DNA of 64,000 nucleotides. It comes from Cellulomonas sp. HZM. Its GTDB lineage: Bacteria > Actinomycetota > Actinomycetes > Actinomycetales > Cellulomonadaceae. A program made the position numbers and the translations under genes. The stretch is from positions 35,116 to 99,115 of the forward strand of contig NZ_JEOE01000012.1 in the NCBI RefSeq assembly GCF_000708885.1, in the 5' to 3' direction. Below the pieces are notes generated by a model. It was not told the DNA's origin and ran no database searches. It saw only the letters and a list, made by a program, of their open reading frames with translations. Of this stretch, positions 54,237 to 62,480 are shown piece by piece (the stretch's first letter is position 1; the number at the start of each line of letters is the position of its first letter).

Positions 54237-55574
54237 TCAGTCCCGCGGCTCGGTGACCTGACCCGCGTCCGCGAGCGGCGGCCGATCGTCGGCGCCTGCG
54301 GTCCCCGACCGCCGCGGCTCGGGCGCGCCGGGCAGGTCACGCATGCCCAGGAACGGTCCGAGCAGCACGGGGAGCGTGCCGAGCGCCGTGACGCCGACCG
54401 CGACCCACATCGTGGGCTGCACGCCCGCGTGCGTCCCGAGCCAGCCCCCGACGAGCCCGCCGATCGGCATGCAGCCCCACACGATGAACCGGATCGAGGC
54501 GTTCATCCGGCCGAGGAGCGGGGGAGGGCACACCCGCTGGCGGAAGCTCACCTGCGCGACGTTGTAGAGCACGACGACGAACGAGAGCAGGAACCCTCCG
54601 GCGACCATGAGGAGCTGAGCCGGCACCGCGACGTGCGCGGCGAGCGGCGTCAGGGCCGCGGCCGGCACGGACAGGACGGCCGCGACGGGGATGACCCTGG
54701 CCTCGCCCACCCACCGGGCGGCCCGCTCGGAGAGCACGGCGCCGAGCAGGCCGCCGATCGCCGACGCGGAGAGCACCGTGCCGAGGGCCGCGGTCGTGAG
54801 CCCGAGGACGCGCAGCGCGTAGATGACGAACACGGCGTTGACGATGGCCGAGCCGAAGTTCGACAGGCCCGTGCAGGCCACGATGCGTCGCAGCAGCGGC
54901 TGGTGCACGACGAACGAGAGCCCCTCGCCGATCTCGGTCCGCAACGGTCGGCGGGACGCGGGCGACGGGAGGTCCTCCTGGTGCCGGATCCGACCGACCG
55001 CGAACGCGGAGACGAGGTAGGTGACGACGTTGACGGCGATGAGTGCGGGTGCGGTCACGACGCGCAGCAGCGCACCGCCCACCGCGGGGGCGACAACCTG
55101 CGCGACGGACTGCGTGGCCTGCAGCTTGGAGTTGCCCTCGACGACGTGCTCGAGTCCCACGAGCCCGGGGACATAGCTCTGGTGCGCCACGTCGAAGAAG
55201 ACCGAGGCCGCGCTGATGACCAGCCCCGCGGCGATCAGCAGCGGCATGGTCGCGGTGCCGGTGAGCGCGGCGACGACGACGACCGCGAGCACGGTCGCAC
55301 GCACGACGTCGGACACGATCAGCACGCGGCGCTTGCGCATGCGGTCCACCCAGGCGCCGGCCGGCAGGCCGATGACGAGGAACGCGGCGGTCTCGGCGGC
55401 CGTGAGCGCGCCCATCTGCCACTCCGTCGCGGCGAGGTGCTGCACGGCGAAGATCGGGAGGGCGAGGTAGGTGAGCTGAGCGCCGAGCTGTCCGAGCGCG
55501 TCGCCGGTCCACAGGCGCCGGAAGTCGGCATGGTGGACGAGCGAGCGCCTCGGGGACTGGTCGGCTGCGGTCAC
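54237..55574 (-). CDS. MFS transporter (drug or metabolite efflux type)
   Basis: 445 residues, about 12 TM helices: FRRLWTGDALGQLGAQLTYL at the start, the loop 2-3 motif GAWVDRMRKRRVLIVSD, and the ENVALID-family LLGRMNASIRF segment common to MFS_3 efflux pumps. Likely exports an organic compound; substrate unknown. The GTG at 55574 is 6 bases behind CACTCT, with TTGACT 17 bases further up, so it is probably leaderless. The promoter is covered by the operator of the divergent regulator. Confidence 0.9.
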   Translation of the reverse strand: MTAADQSPRRSLVHHADFRRLWTGDALGQLGAQLTYLALPIFAVQHLAATEWQMGALTAAETAAFLVIGLPAGAWVDRMRKRRVLIVSDVVRATVLAVVVVAALTGTATMPLLIAAGLVISAASVFFDVAHQSYVPGLVGLEHVVEGNSKLQATQSVAQVVAPAVGGALLRVVTAPALIAVNVVTYLVSAFAVGRIRHQEDLPSPASRRPLRTEIGEGLSFVVHQPLLRRIVACTGLSNFGSAIVNAVFVIYALRVLGLTTAALGTVLSASAIGGLLGAVLSERAARWVGEARVIPVAAVLSVPAAALTPLAAHVAVPAQLLMVAGGFLLSFVVVLYNVAQVSFRQRVCPPPLLGRMNASIRFIVWGCMPIGGLVGGWLGTHAGVQPTMWVAVGVTALGTLPVLLGPFLGMRDLPGAPEPRRSGTAGADDRPPLADAGQVTEPRD

Positions 55575-55580
55575 CGGACC

Positions 55581-55609
55581 AGAGTGAACAAGTGATTGAG
55601 AAAAGTCAA
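55581..55609 (-). promoter_or_regulatory. Promoter of the MFS gene
   Basis: TTGACT (55609-55604), 17 bases, CACTCT (55586-55581), then 6 bases to GTG 55574 (leaderless). Confidence 0.65.
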
Positions 55610-55612
55610 TCA
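55593..55612. promoter_or_regulatory. Operator between the MFS gene and its divergent regulator
   Basis: TGATTGA-N6-TCAATCA is a perfect palindrome, typical of ArsR-type repressors, overlapping the MFS -35 box. Confidence 0.7.
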
Positions 55613-55630
55613 GTGGGGGATGATGAGCGC

Positions 55631-56212
55631 ATGGCGGGTGCGGGCGAGCAGCGGACCGCGGGTGCGGACGGCGACGGGGAGGTCGACGCCGACGCCCGCG
55701 CGCTCGCGTCGACCCTGCGCCTGCGCATCCTGCGGCTGTGCCTCGACGAGTCGCTGACCAACCGGGAGATCGCACGACGCCTCGAGAAGAACCCCGCGAC
55801 GGTGCTGCACCACGTGCGCACGCTCGTCGACCGTGGCTTCCTGGTGGCCGAGCCGGTGCGACGCGGGGCGCGTGGCTCGCGCGAGGTGCCCTACCGTGCG
55901 ACCGGCAAGTCGTGGCGCACGCCGCCGCGCCCCGGCCAGGCGCGGCTCCTCGTCGACACGTTCCTCGAGGAGCTCGCTCTCGTGCCCGACCTGGACAGCG
56001 TCGTCATGGCGCGCCTCGGGCTGCGGCTGCGGCCCGACGAGCACGCCGAGCTCGTCGGGCGGATCGACGCGCTGCTGCAGGAGTACGCCGCGCGTCCGTC
56101 GTCGTCCGACGGCGAGCCGTACTCGATGTTCGTCGCGGTGCACGAGGACGTCTCGCGCCGCCGCGCGCCCGAGGCCCGACCGCAGGCGGGAGTCAGCGCC
56201 CCGCGGGGGTGA
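55631..56212 (+). CDS. Winged-HTH (ArsR-like) regulator of the divergent MFS gene
   Basis: 193 residues with an N-terminal ArsR-type HTH (ALASTLRLRILRLCLDE, REIARRLEKNPATVLHHVRTL, RGFLVAEPVRRG) and a C-terminal helical domain, the layout of regulators paired with MFS efflux genes. ATG 55631 is chosen because the frame upstream passes through the operator; GGGGGA about 12 bases upstream fits a Shine-Dalgarno. The 3' end overlaps mrp by 20 bases on the opposite strand. Confidence 0.88.
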   Translation: MAGAGEQRTAGADGDGEVDADARALASTLRLRILRLCLDESLTNREIARRLEKNPATVLHHVRTLVDRGFLVAEPVRRGARGSREVPYRATGKSWRTPPRPGQARLLVDTFLEELALVPDLDSVVMARLGLRLRPDEHAELVGRIDALLQEYAARPSSSDGEPYSMFVAVHEDVSRRRAPEARPQAGVSAPRG

Positions 56213-57338
56213 GTCCGAGGGAGAGCCCCGCGAGACCGCGTGGGCGGGTGGTGAGCGCGCGTGCGACCTCGCGCAGGGCGCGGGACGCGGGCGCGTCGGG
56301 CTCGGCGAGGACCACGGGGGTCCCGCCGTCGCCGGCCTCGCGCAGCCGCACGTCGAGCGGCACCTGCGCGAGCAGCGGCACGTCGCTCCCGACGATGCGC
56401 GTCAGGCTCTGCGCCACCTGCTCGCCGCCGCCCTCGCCGAAGACGTGCAACCGCGAGCCGTCGGGCTGCTCGAGCCACGACATGTTCTCGACGACGCCGA
56501 CCACGTGCTGGCGCGTCTGCACCGCGACCGACCCCGCGCGCTCCGCGACCTCGGCCGCCGCCGCCTGCGGCGTGGTCACGACGACGATCTGCGAGCCGGG
56601 CAGCAGCTGCGCCACCGAGATCGCGATGTCGCCCGTGCCGGGCGGCAGGTCGAGCAGCAGGACGTCGAGGTCGCCCCAGAACACGTCGGCGAGGAACTGC
56701 TGCAGCGCGCGGTGCAGCATCGGGCCGCGCCACACGACGGGCTGCCCGGGCGGCACGAACATCCCGATCGATACGACCTTGACGCCGTGCTCGACGGGCG
56801 GCAGCAGCATGTCGTCGACCCGCGTGGGCTGGCGCGTGACGCCCAGCATCCGGGGGATCGAGAAGCCGTAGATGTCGGCGTCCACGACGCCCACGCGCAG
56901 CCCGTCGGCGGCCATCGCCACGGCGAGGTTGGCCGTGACGGACGACTTGCCGACACCGCCCTTGCCCGACGCGATCGCGAACACCTTCGTCAACGAGCCG
57001 GGCTGCGCGAACGGGATCGTCGGCTCGGCGTCCGTGCCGCGCAGCAGCGTGCGCAGCGCGGCGCGCTGCTCGGCGGTCATGACCCCCATCTCGACGGTCA
57101 CCGAGTCGACCCCGTCGACGCCCGACGCGGCCGCGGTGACGTCGCGCGTCAGCGTGTCCTTGAGCGGGCAGCCCGTCGTCGTCAGGTCGATCCCGACCAC
57201 CGCGCGGCCGCCGTCCACCTCGACGGACCGGACCATGCCCAGCTCGGTGATCGGACGGCGGATCTCGGGGTCGAGCACCCCGGCGAGCGCGTCGCGGACC
57301 GCGAGGACGAGGGTGTCGTCGTGAGCGTCGTGGGGCAT
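56193..57338 (-). CDS. mrp: Mrp/NBP35-family P-loop ATPase (iron-sulphur carrier type)
   Basis: 381 residues: N-terminal MIP18/DUF59 domain (about 10-90, with TTGCPLKDTL), then a ParA-like ATPase with deviant Walker A ASGKGGVGKSSV, VGVVDADIYGFSIP, and LLLDLPPGTGD. The C-terminal CPxC iron-sulphur ligand pair seen in ApbC is absent; the region reads ENMSWLEQPDGSRLHVFG, as in many actinobacterial forms. Likely delivers or assembles Fe-S clusters or acts as a related carrier. TACCAT lies 6 bases before the ATG (leaderless). Confidence 0.93.
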   Translation of the reverse strand: MPHDAHDDTLVLAVRDALAGVLDPEIRRPITELGMVRSVEVDGGRAVVGIDLTTTGCPLKDTLTRDVTAAASGVDGVDSVTVEMGVMTAEQRAALRTLLRGTDAEPTIPFAQPGSLTKVFAIASGKGGVGKSSVTANLAVAMAADGLRVGVVDADIYGFSIPRMLGVTRQPTRVDDMLLPPVEHGVKVVSIGMFVPPGQPVVWRGPMLHRALQQFLADVFWGDLDVLLLDLPPGTGDIAISVAQLLPGSQIVVVTTPQAAAAEVAERAGSVAVQTRQHVVGVVENMSWLEQPDGSRLHVFGEGGGEQVAQSLTRIVGSDVPLLAQVPLDVRLREAGDGGTPVVLAEPDAPASRALREVARALTTRPRGLAGLSLGLTPAGR

Positions 57339-57344
57339 GCGCCC

Positions 57345-57350
57345 ATGGTA
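57345..57350 (-). promoter_or_regulatory. -10 box of mrp, leaderless arrangement
   Basis: TACCAT on the minus strand, 6 bases before ATG 57338. Confidence 0.55.
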
Positions 57351-57391
57351 GGTCGGTGCACGGGGCGCCCGACCGGGACGTCCGGCCGACG

Positions 57392-57895
57392 TCAGCGCGC
57401 GGGATCCGGCTCGGGCTCGTCCTGCTCACGCTCGGCGTGGATGTCCTCGAGCAGGTTGCGCAGCTCGGAGCGCACGAAGTCGCGCGTCGCGACCTCGGAC
57501 AGCGCGATGCGCAGCGCGGCCATCTCGCGGGCCAGGAACTCGGTGTCGGCCAGGTTCCGCTCGGCGCGCTGGCGGTCCTGCTCGGCGCCCACGCGGTCGC
57601 GGTCGGCCTGGCGGTTCTGCGCGAGCAGGATGAGGGGTGCGGCGTACGACGCCTGCAGCGAGAGCATGAGCGTCAGTGCCGTGAAGCCGCGGCTCGCGCT
57701 GTCGAACCGCAGGTGGTCGGGCGCGAGCGTGTTCCAGCCGATCCACACGATGCAGAACACCGTCAGCCACACGATGAACCGCGGCGTGCCGAGGAACCGT
57801 GCGATGGCCTCCGACCACTCGCCCTGGCGCTCGGAGGAGATGCGCGGGCGCGAGCGACGACGCCCCGTGAGCGGCTGGTCGAGGCGCTCAGCCAC
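57392..57895 (-). CDS. DUF1003 membrane protein
   Basis: 167 residues. Two TM helices (IARFLGTPRFIVWLTVFCIV and LTLMLSLQASYAAPLILLAQ) and a C-terminal coiled-coil-like helix (about 95-150) as in DUF1003 proteins. Overlaps the upstream CBS/MgtE-N gene by 8 bases. The family is often found beside MgtE-like or Mg2+-related genes. Function unknown. Confidence 0.88.
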   Translation of the reverse strand: MAERLDQPLTGRRRSRPRISSERQGEWSEAIARFLGTPRFIVWLTVFCIVWIGWNTLAPDHLRFDSASRGFTALTLMLSLQASYAAPLILLAQNRQADRDRVGAEQDRQRAERNLADTEFLAREMAALRIALSEVATRDFVRSELRNLLEDIHAEREQDEPEPDPAR

Positions 57896-59168
57896 GGCCG
57901 CCCCCGCCGATCGTGGCCGGCTCGTCGTCGACCTCGCGCCAGTCCTCGGGCAGCAGGTGGTCGAGCACGTCGTCGACCGAGACGACGCCCAGCAGCCGGC
58001 GCTCGGCGTCGACCACCGGCAGCGCGAGCAGGTTGTAGGTGGCGAGCTGGCGCGTGACGGCCATCAGCGGGGCGTCGGCCGGGAGCGCCTCGATGTCGCT
58101 GTCGACGATCGTGCCGATCGAGTCGTGCGGGGGCTCGCGCAGCATGCGCTGCAGGTGCACGACGCCGATGAACCGGCCGGTCGGGGTCTCGAGCGGCGGG
58201 CGTGTGACGAACACCATCGACGCGAGCGCGGGCGTCAGGTCCTGGCGTCGCACGTGCGCGAGCGCCGCGGCGATGGACGTCTCGGGGCCGAGGATGACCG
58301 GCTCGGTGGTCATCAGGCCGCCCGCGGTGTTGTCCTCGTACGCGAGCAGCCGCCGGACGTCCTTCGCCTCCTCGGGCTCCATGAGCTCCAGCAGCTCGGC
58401 CGCCTGCTCGTCCGGCAGCTCGCCCAGCAGGTCGGCGGCGTCGTCGGGCTCCATCGCCTCGAGCACGTCGGCCGCGCGGGTGAGCTCGAGGCCCTGCAGG
58501 ATCGCGACCTGGTCGTCCTCGGGCAGCTCCTCGAGCACGTCGGCGAGGCGGTCGTTGTCGAGGGCCGAGGCGACCTCGAGGCGCCGGGTCGTGCCGAGGT
58601 CGTGCAGGACGTCCGCGAGGTCGGCGGGCTTGAGGTCCTCGTACTGGGCGAGCAGCAGGTCCGCGCCCTGCCCGAGCGACGCGGTGCCGAGGCCCGTGAC
58701 GTCCGAGGCCGCGACGACGACCGACTCGCCGCGCCGCCGCAGCAGGCCGCGGTGCCCGCCCGTGCTGCGGCGCACCGAGACCTTCGTGACGATCCAGTCG
58801 CCGTTGCGCTGCAGCTCGATCGCGACGTCCTCGACGGTGCCCGACCCGGACCCGTCCGCGAGCTCGACGGTGCGGTCCAGCAGCTCGCCGACGACGAGCG
58901 TCTCGAGCGAGCGCTGCTCGAAGCGGCGCATGTTCACCAGGCCGGTCGAGATGACCTGGCCCGCGTCGATCGAGGTCACGCGCGTGAGCGGCACGAACAC
59001 GCGTCGTCGGCCCGGGACCTCGACGACGAGGCCCACCGCGCGGGGGGCGCCCTTGGGGCGCACGAGCACGACGACGTCGCGCACCCGCCCGACCTCGTCG
59101 CCCAGGGGGTCGAACACCGCGGTCCCGGCGAGTCGCGCGACGAACACCCTGGTCCCGACGCTGCTCAC
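57888..59168 (-). CDS. Soluble PRC-barrel / MgtE-N / CBS-pair protein
   Basis: 426 residues, no TM helix: two PRC-barrel-like domains (about 5-80 and 85-160), an MgtE N-terminal superhelix (about 175-285; LADVLHDLG, LEELPEDDQVAILQGL, MEPDDAADLLGELPDEQAAEL), then two CBS domains (about 290-415; NTAGGLMTTEPVIL, VVSVDDVLDHLLPEDW). It matches the cytosolic Mg2+-sensing part of MgtE but lacks the channel, so it is a regulator or adaptor rather than a transporter. GTG 59168 is 6 bases behind TAGGCT. It overlaps the DUF1003 gene, its likely partner. Confidence 0.9.
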   Translation of the reverse strand: MSSVGTRVFVARLAGTAVFDPLGDEVGRVRDVVVLVRPKGAPRAVGLVVEVPGRRRVFVPLTRVTSIDAGQVISTGLVNMRRFEQRSLETLVVGELLDRTVELADGSGSGTVEDVAIELQRNGDWIVTKVSVRRSTGGHRGLLRRRGESVVVAASDVTGLGTASLGQGADLLLAQYEDLKPADLADVLHDLGTTRRLEVASALDNDRLADVLEELPEDDQVAILQGLELTRAADVLEAMEPDDAADLLGELPDEQAAELLELMEPEEAKDVRRLLAYEDNTAGGLMTTEPVILGPETSIAAALAHVRRQDLTPALASMVFVTRPPLETPTGRFIGVVHLQRMLREPPHDSIGTIVDSDIEALPADAPLMAVTRQLATYNLLALPVVDAERRLLGVVSVDDVLDHLLPEDWREVDDEPATIGGGGRG

Positions 59169-59174
59169 GCGGCC

Positions 59175-59180
59175 AGCCTA
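59175..59180 (-). promoter_or_regulatory. -10 box of the MgtE-N/CBS gene, leaderless arrangement
   Basis: TAGGCT on the minus strand, 6 bases before GTG 59168. Confidence 0.55.
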
Positions 59181-59211
59181 GACGCTGCGGGCCCGTCGGC
59201 CCGGCGTGCGC

Positions 59212-60026
59212 CTACCGCTGGGGGCGCGCGCCGTGCTTCCAGTACCCGCTGAACGTCACGTCCGCCTTCGGCAACCCGCGCGCGGTGACGAGGTGACGGC
59301 GCGCTCCGGTGGCGAGAGCTGCCTCGCCGACGACGAATGCGTACGGCCGCCCCGCCGGGACGTCCAGGTCCTGCACGGCGGCGAGCGTGAGGCGTCCCGG
59401 TACTGCGTGCGCGTCCTGACGCACGAGCCAGCGCACCTGCACGCCCGCGGGCGCGTCGGGGTGCTGCACGTCCTGCGCGGTCGGCACCTCGACGATCGCG
59501 ACTCCCTGGGCGTCGCGCGGCAGCGAGGCCAGCACCCCGAGGACGGCCGGCATGCCGGACTCGTCGGCGGCGAGCAGCGTCCAGTCGTGGTCGGCCGACG
59601 GTGCGAGCATCGTGCCCTCGTCGAGCAGCCCGACCGGGCTGCCGGCCTCGCAGCGACGCGACACGCAGCGGCGGTGACCGCCTCGCCGTCGCTGTCGCCG
59701 TGGACGACGAGGTCGATGTCGATCTCGCCCGCGTCGGGGCGGGCGCTGCGCACGGTGTAGTTGCGCAGCAGCGGGCGCACGCTCGCAGGCATCGTCGCGT
59801 AGCGCGCGTACCCTGCGAGCGTCATCGACGGCGGCAGACGCAGCTCGGACTGGCCTGGTCGAGGGACGAGCAGGCGGAACCACTGGTCGTAGCCCCGCGC
59901 GGGCATCCCCTCGAGGCCGCCGACGGTCACGCGCACGATCGACGGGGAGACGCGCGTGCTGCGCACGACGTGCGCGCGACGCATCTGCGAGCCCTCCGGG
60001 GTGGGTGGCTTGCTCCGGGCGGCCAT
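59212..60026 (-). pseudogene. Siderophore-interacting protein (ViuB-type), frameshifted
   Basis: The N-terminal half is read from ATG 60026 (FAD-binding: RVTVGGLEGMPARGYDQWFR, PLLRNYTVRSARPDAGEIDI), then near 59655-59685 the reading frame shifts and the conserved sequence continues in another frame (AGSPVGLLDEGTM, WTLLAADESGMPAVLGVLAS, RPYAFVVGEAAL, DVTFSGYWKHG) to a stop at 59212. Both halves look fully conserved, so the break is recent or a sequencing error. The enzyme type reduces ferric siderophores with NAD(P)H to release iron. It lies behind an IdeR/DtxR-type iron box and has a GAGGAG site. Confidence 0.85.
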
Positions 60027-60056
60027 GCTCTCCTCCTCGTCGACAGCGTGGAGGTC

Positions 60057-60084
60057 AGTTTAGGTAAGGCGAACCTAAGGTCAA
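60057..60084 (-). promoter_or_regulatory. Promoter of the siderophore-interacting gene
   Basis: TTGACC (60084-60079), 16 bases, TAAACT (60062-60057). The iron box fills the spacer. Confidence 0.6.
60060..60078. promoter_or_regulatory. IdeR/DtxR-type iron box
   Basis: TTAGGTAAGGCGAACCTAA matches the 19-bp iron-box consensus in 17 positions and lies 33 bases upstream of ATG 60026, between -10 and -35. Repression by Fe2+-loaded regulator is expected. Confidence 0.88.
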
Positions 60085-60124
60085 GAGGGTGGCGGGTGAG
60101 ATCGTCCACGGGCAGGATCGAGAC

Positions 60125-60730
60125 ATGCCCTCGAACCGCCCTCGCGTGCCGCGCACGCCGACGTTGCCCCAGGGGGACGCGGTCGCGACCTACGGCACCT
60201 ACTCCGAGGCGACCAAGGCCGTCGAGGTGCTCGCGACCCACGAGTTCCCCGTGCAGCTCGTGACGATCGTTGGGACCGACCTGCGCATGGTCGAGCGCGT
60301 CACCGGCCGGCTGTCCTACCCGCGGGTCGCCTCCGGCGGGTTCGTGATGGGCGCGTGGTTCGGGCTCTTCGTCGGGCTGATCCTCACGTGGTTCACCACC
60401 GAGGACCGCGGGACGCCGATCGTGCCCGCCATGATCATCGGTGGGGCGTTCGGGCTGCTGCTGTCCGTGCTGACCTACGCCTTCACGCGCGGGCGGCGCG
60501 ACTTCACGTCGGCGAGCCAGATCGTGGCGTCGTCGTACACGTTGCTGTGCGACGCGAGCAAGGCGCACCAGGCCCGCAACCTGCTGATGCAGCACGGCGG
60601 CCTGGGCTCGACGTGGCCACCGCCCGCGGTGCCGACCCAGCAGGTGCCGACCCAACAGGTGCCGTCGACGCGACCCGACGACGAGCAACCGGGACCGCCC
60701 ACGCAGCCACCGGCGCCGCCGCAGTCCTGA
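60125..60730 (+). CDS. YflT/general stress 17M-like protein with PTQQV tail repeats
   Basis: 201 residues. The N-terminal region (GDAVATYGTYSEATKAVEVL, FPVQLVTIVGTDLRMVERVTG) matches the YflT/heat-induced general stress family, followed by a two-TM hairpin (about 73-95 and 104-125) and a Pro/Gln-rich tail with two VPTQQ repeats. Function unknown but usually stress-induced. ATG 60125 chosen for the family N terminus; an earlier GTG at 60089 is in frame. Confidence 0.82.
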   Translation: MPSNRPRVPRTPTLPQGDAVATYGTYSEATKAVEVLATHEFPVQLVTIVGTDLRMVERVTGRLSYPRVASGGFVMGAWFGLFVGLILTWFTTEDRGTPIVPAMIIGGAFGLLLSVLTYAFTRGRRDFTSASQIVASSYTLLCDASKAHQARNLLMQHGGLGSTWPPPAVPTQQVPTQQVPSTRPDDEQPGPPTQPPAPPQS

Positions 60731-60766
60731 GGTGCTCGGCGTGCCGTCGCGGGACCGACGAAGCCG

Positions 60767-62317
60767 TCAGGAGCCGAGCAGCCCCCGCATCCACGCCTCG
60801 ACCGCATCGGGGTCGCGGGGGAGCGCGGCCGACAGGTTCTCGTTGCCGTCCGCCGTCACGAGCACGTCGTCCTCGATGCGCACCCCGATGCCGCGGTACT
60901 CCTGCGGCACCAGCAGGTCGTCCGACTTGAAGTACAGCCCGGGCTCGATCGTGAACACCATGCCGGGCTCGAGGACCGCGTCGAGGTACATCTCGGCACG
61001 GGCCAGCGCGCAGTCGTGCACGTCGATGCCGAGGTGGTGGCTCGTCCCGTGCACCATCCAGCGCCGGTGGTATTGCGCCTCGGGGTCGAGCGACTCGGCG
61101 GCGCTGACGGGCAGCAGCCCCCACTCGTCGAGCCGCTGCGCGATGACCTCCATGGCCGCCGCGTGCACGTCGCGGAACCGTGCGCCGGGGACGGCGACCG
61201 CGAACGCCGCGTCGGCGGCGTCCAGCACCGCCTGGTAGACCCTGCGCTGGACCTCGGTGAACGTCCCGTCGACCGGGAGCGTGCGCGTGACGTCCGCCGT
61301 GTACAGCGAGTCGATCTCGACCCCGGCGTCGAGCAGCAGCAGCTCGCCCGCGCGGACCACGCCGTCGTTGTCGATCCAGTGCAGCGTCGTGGCGTGCTCG
61401 CCCGCGGCCGCGATCGTCTCGTACCCGACGGTGTTGCCCTCCTGGCGGGCATGGCCCACGAACGTGCCCTCGACGACGCGTTCGCCGCGCGCGTGCCGCT
61501 GAGCGCGCGGGAGCTCGCGCACGACCTTCTCGAAGCCGTCGACCGTGACGTCGACCGCGCGTCGCATCTGCTCGATCTCGTGCGCGTCCTTGACGAGCCG
61601 CAGCTCGGACAGCGCCTCGGCGAGCACGTCGTCGCGCTCGCCCGCGGCCTCGGTCGCGCGGATCTCGTCGACCACCGCCTCGATCGTCTCGTCGGCCCCG
61701 GGCACGACGAGCACCTGCACGCCGTCCGGGCCGACGTCCTTGGCGAGCGCGTCGCGCAGGTCGTCGACGTGCCGGGTGGTGATGCCGGTGGTGGTCTCCA
61801 TGTCCTCGAGCGTCGGGCGCGCACCCACCCAGAACTCGCCGTAGCGGGAGTCCGAGAAGAACTCGTCGGTGTCGCGGCCCGCGAGCGGGCGCATGTAGAG
61901 CACGGCGTGGTGGCCGCTGCCGTCGTCGCCGCGGCCGTCCTCGACGGGGTGCAGGACGAGGACCGCGTCGGGCTCCTGCTCGGATCCCAGGCCCGTGAGG
62001 TGGGCGAACGCGGAGTGCGGGCGGAACCGGTAGTCGGTGTCGTTCGAGCGGGTCTTGTAGGTCCCCGCGGGGACGACGAGCCGCTGGCCGGGGAACTGCG
62101 CCGACAGCGCGCTGCGGCGGGCGGCGGTGAAGTCGGCCGCGTCGCCGCGCTGCGCCTGCGACGGCGGGCGGTCGCCCCAGCCGGACGTCACGAACTCGAC
62201 GAACGTCGCGGAGCCCGGCCGCTGCGAGCGGTTGGAGCCGCGGTCCGCGAGCGGCTGCGTCGACGTCGTGGCCGACGTGGCGGCCGGGGTGGAGGAGTCG
62301 GTGCGGTGCTCGCTCAT
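60767..62317 (-). CDS. pepP: Xaa-Pro aminopeptidase (aminopeptidase P)
   Basis: 516 residues, M24 metallopeptidase that removes N-terminal residues before proline. N-terminal creatinase-like domain (about 60-230; YRFRPHSAFAHLTGLGSEQE), then the pita-bread domain with metal ligands: LLLDAGVEIDSLYTADVTRT (two Asp), GTSHHLGIDVHD (His), MVFTIEPGLYF (Glu) and GVRIEDDVLVT (Glu). ATG 62317 has a GGGAGGA site 9 bases upstream; ATG 62326 would sit on that site. Confidence 0.95.
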   Translation of the reverse strand: MSEHRTDSSTPAATSATTSTQPLADRGSNRSQRPGSATFVEFVTSGWGDRPPSQAQRGDAADFTAARRSALSAQFPGQRLVVPAGTYKTRSNDTDYRFRPHSAFAHLTGLGSEQEPDAVLVLHPVEDGRGDDGSGHHAVLYMRPLAGRDTDEFFSDSRYGEFWVGARPTLEDMETTTGITTRHVDDLRDALAKDVGPDGVQVLVVPGADETIEAVVDEIRATEAAGERDDVLAEALSELRLVKDAHEIEQMRRAVDVTVDGFEKVVRELPRAQRHARGERVVEGTFVGHARQEGNTVGYETIAAAGEHATTLHWIDNDGVVRAGELLLLDAGVEIDSLYTADVTRTLPVDGTFTEVQRRVYQAVLDAADAAFAVAVPGARFRDVHAAAMEVIAQRLDEWGLLPVSAAESLDPEAQYHRRWMVHGTSHHLGIDVHDCALARAEMYLDAVLEPGMVFTIEPGLYFKSDDLLVPQEYRGIGVRIEDDVLVTADGNENLSAALPRDPDAVEAWMRGLLGS

Positions 62318-62466
62318 GCGATCCATCCTCCCACCGCGCGTGGACGCTCCTCTCGCCGAGAGCGCGCCGCCGGCCCGAGAGTCGAACGAGAGTCGAACGC
62401 CGACGGCGCGCTCTCGGGCCGGACCCGCGCTCTCGCCCCGCGACCGGCGGCGCTCGGCCGGGCGAC

Positions 62467-62472
62467 TAGCGT
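62467..62472 (+). promoter_or_regulatory. -10 box of the PHP gene, near-leaderless arrangement
   Basis: TAGCGT, 8 bases, then GTG 62481. Confidence 0.5.
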
Positions 62473-62480
62473 GGGGGACC

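Noticed and set aside
60637..60666. Tandem repeat at the end of the YflT-like gene
   Set aside because: Only two VPTQQ units in a low-complexity tail; not a separate element.
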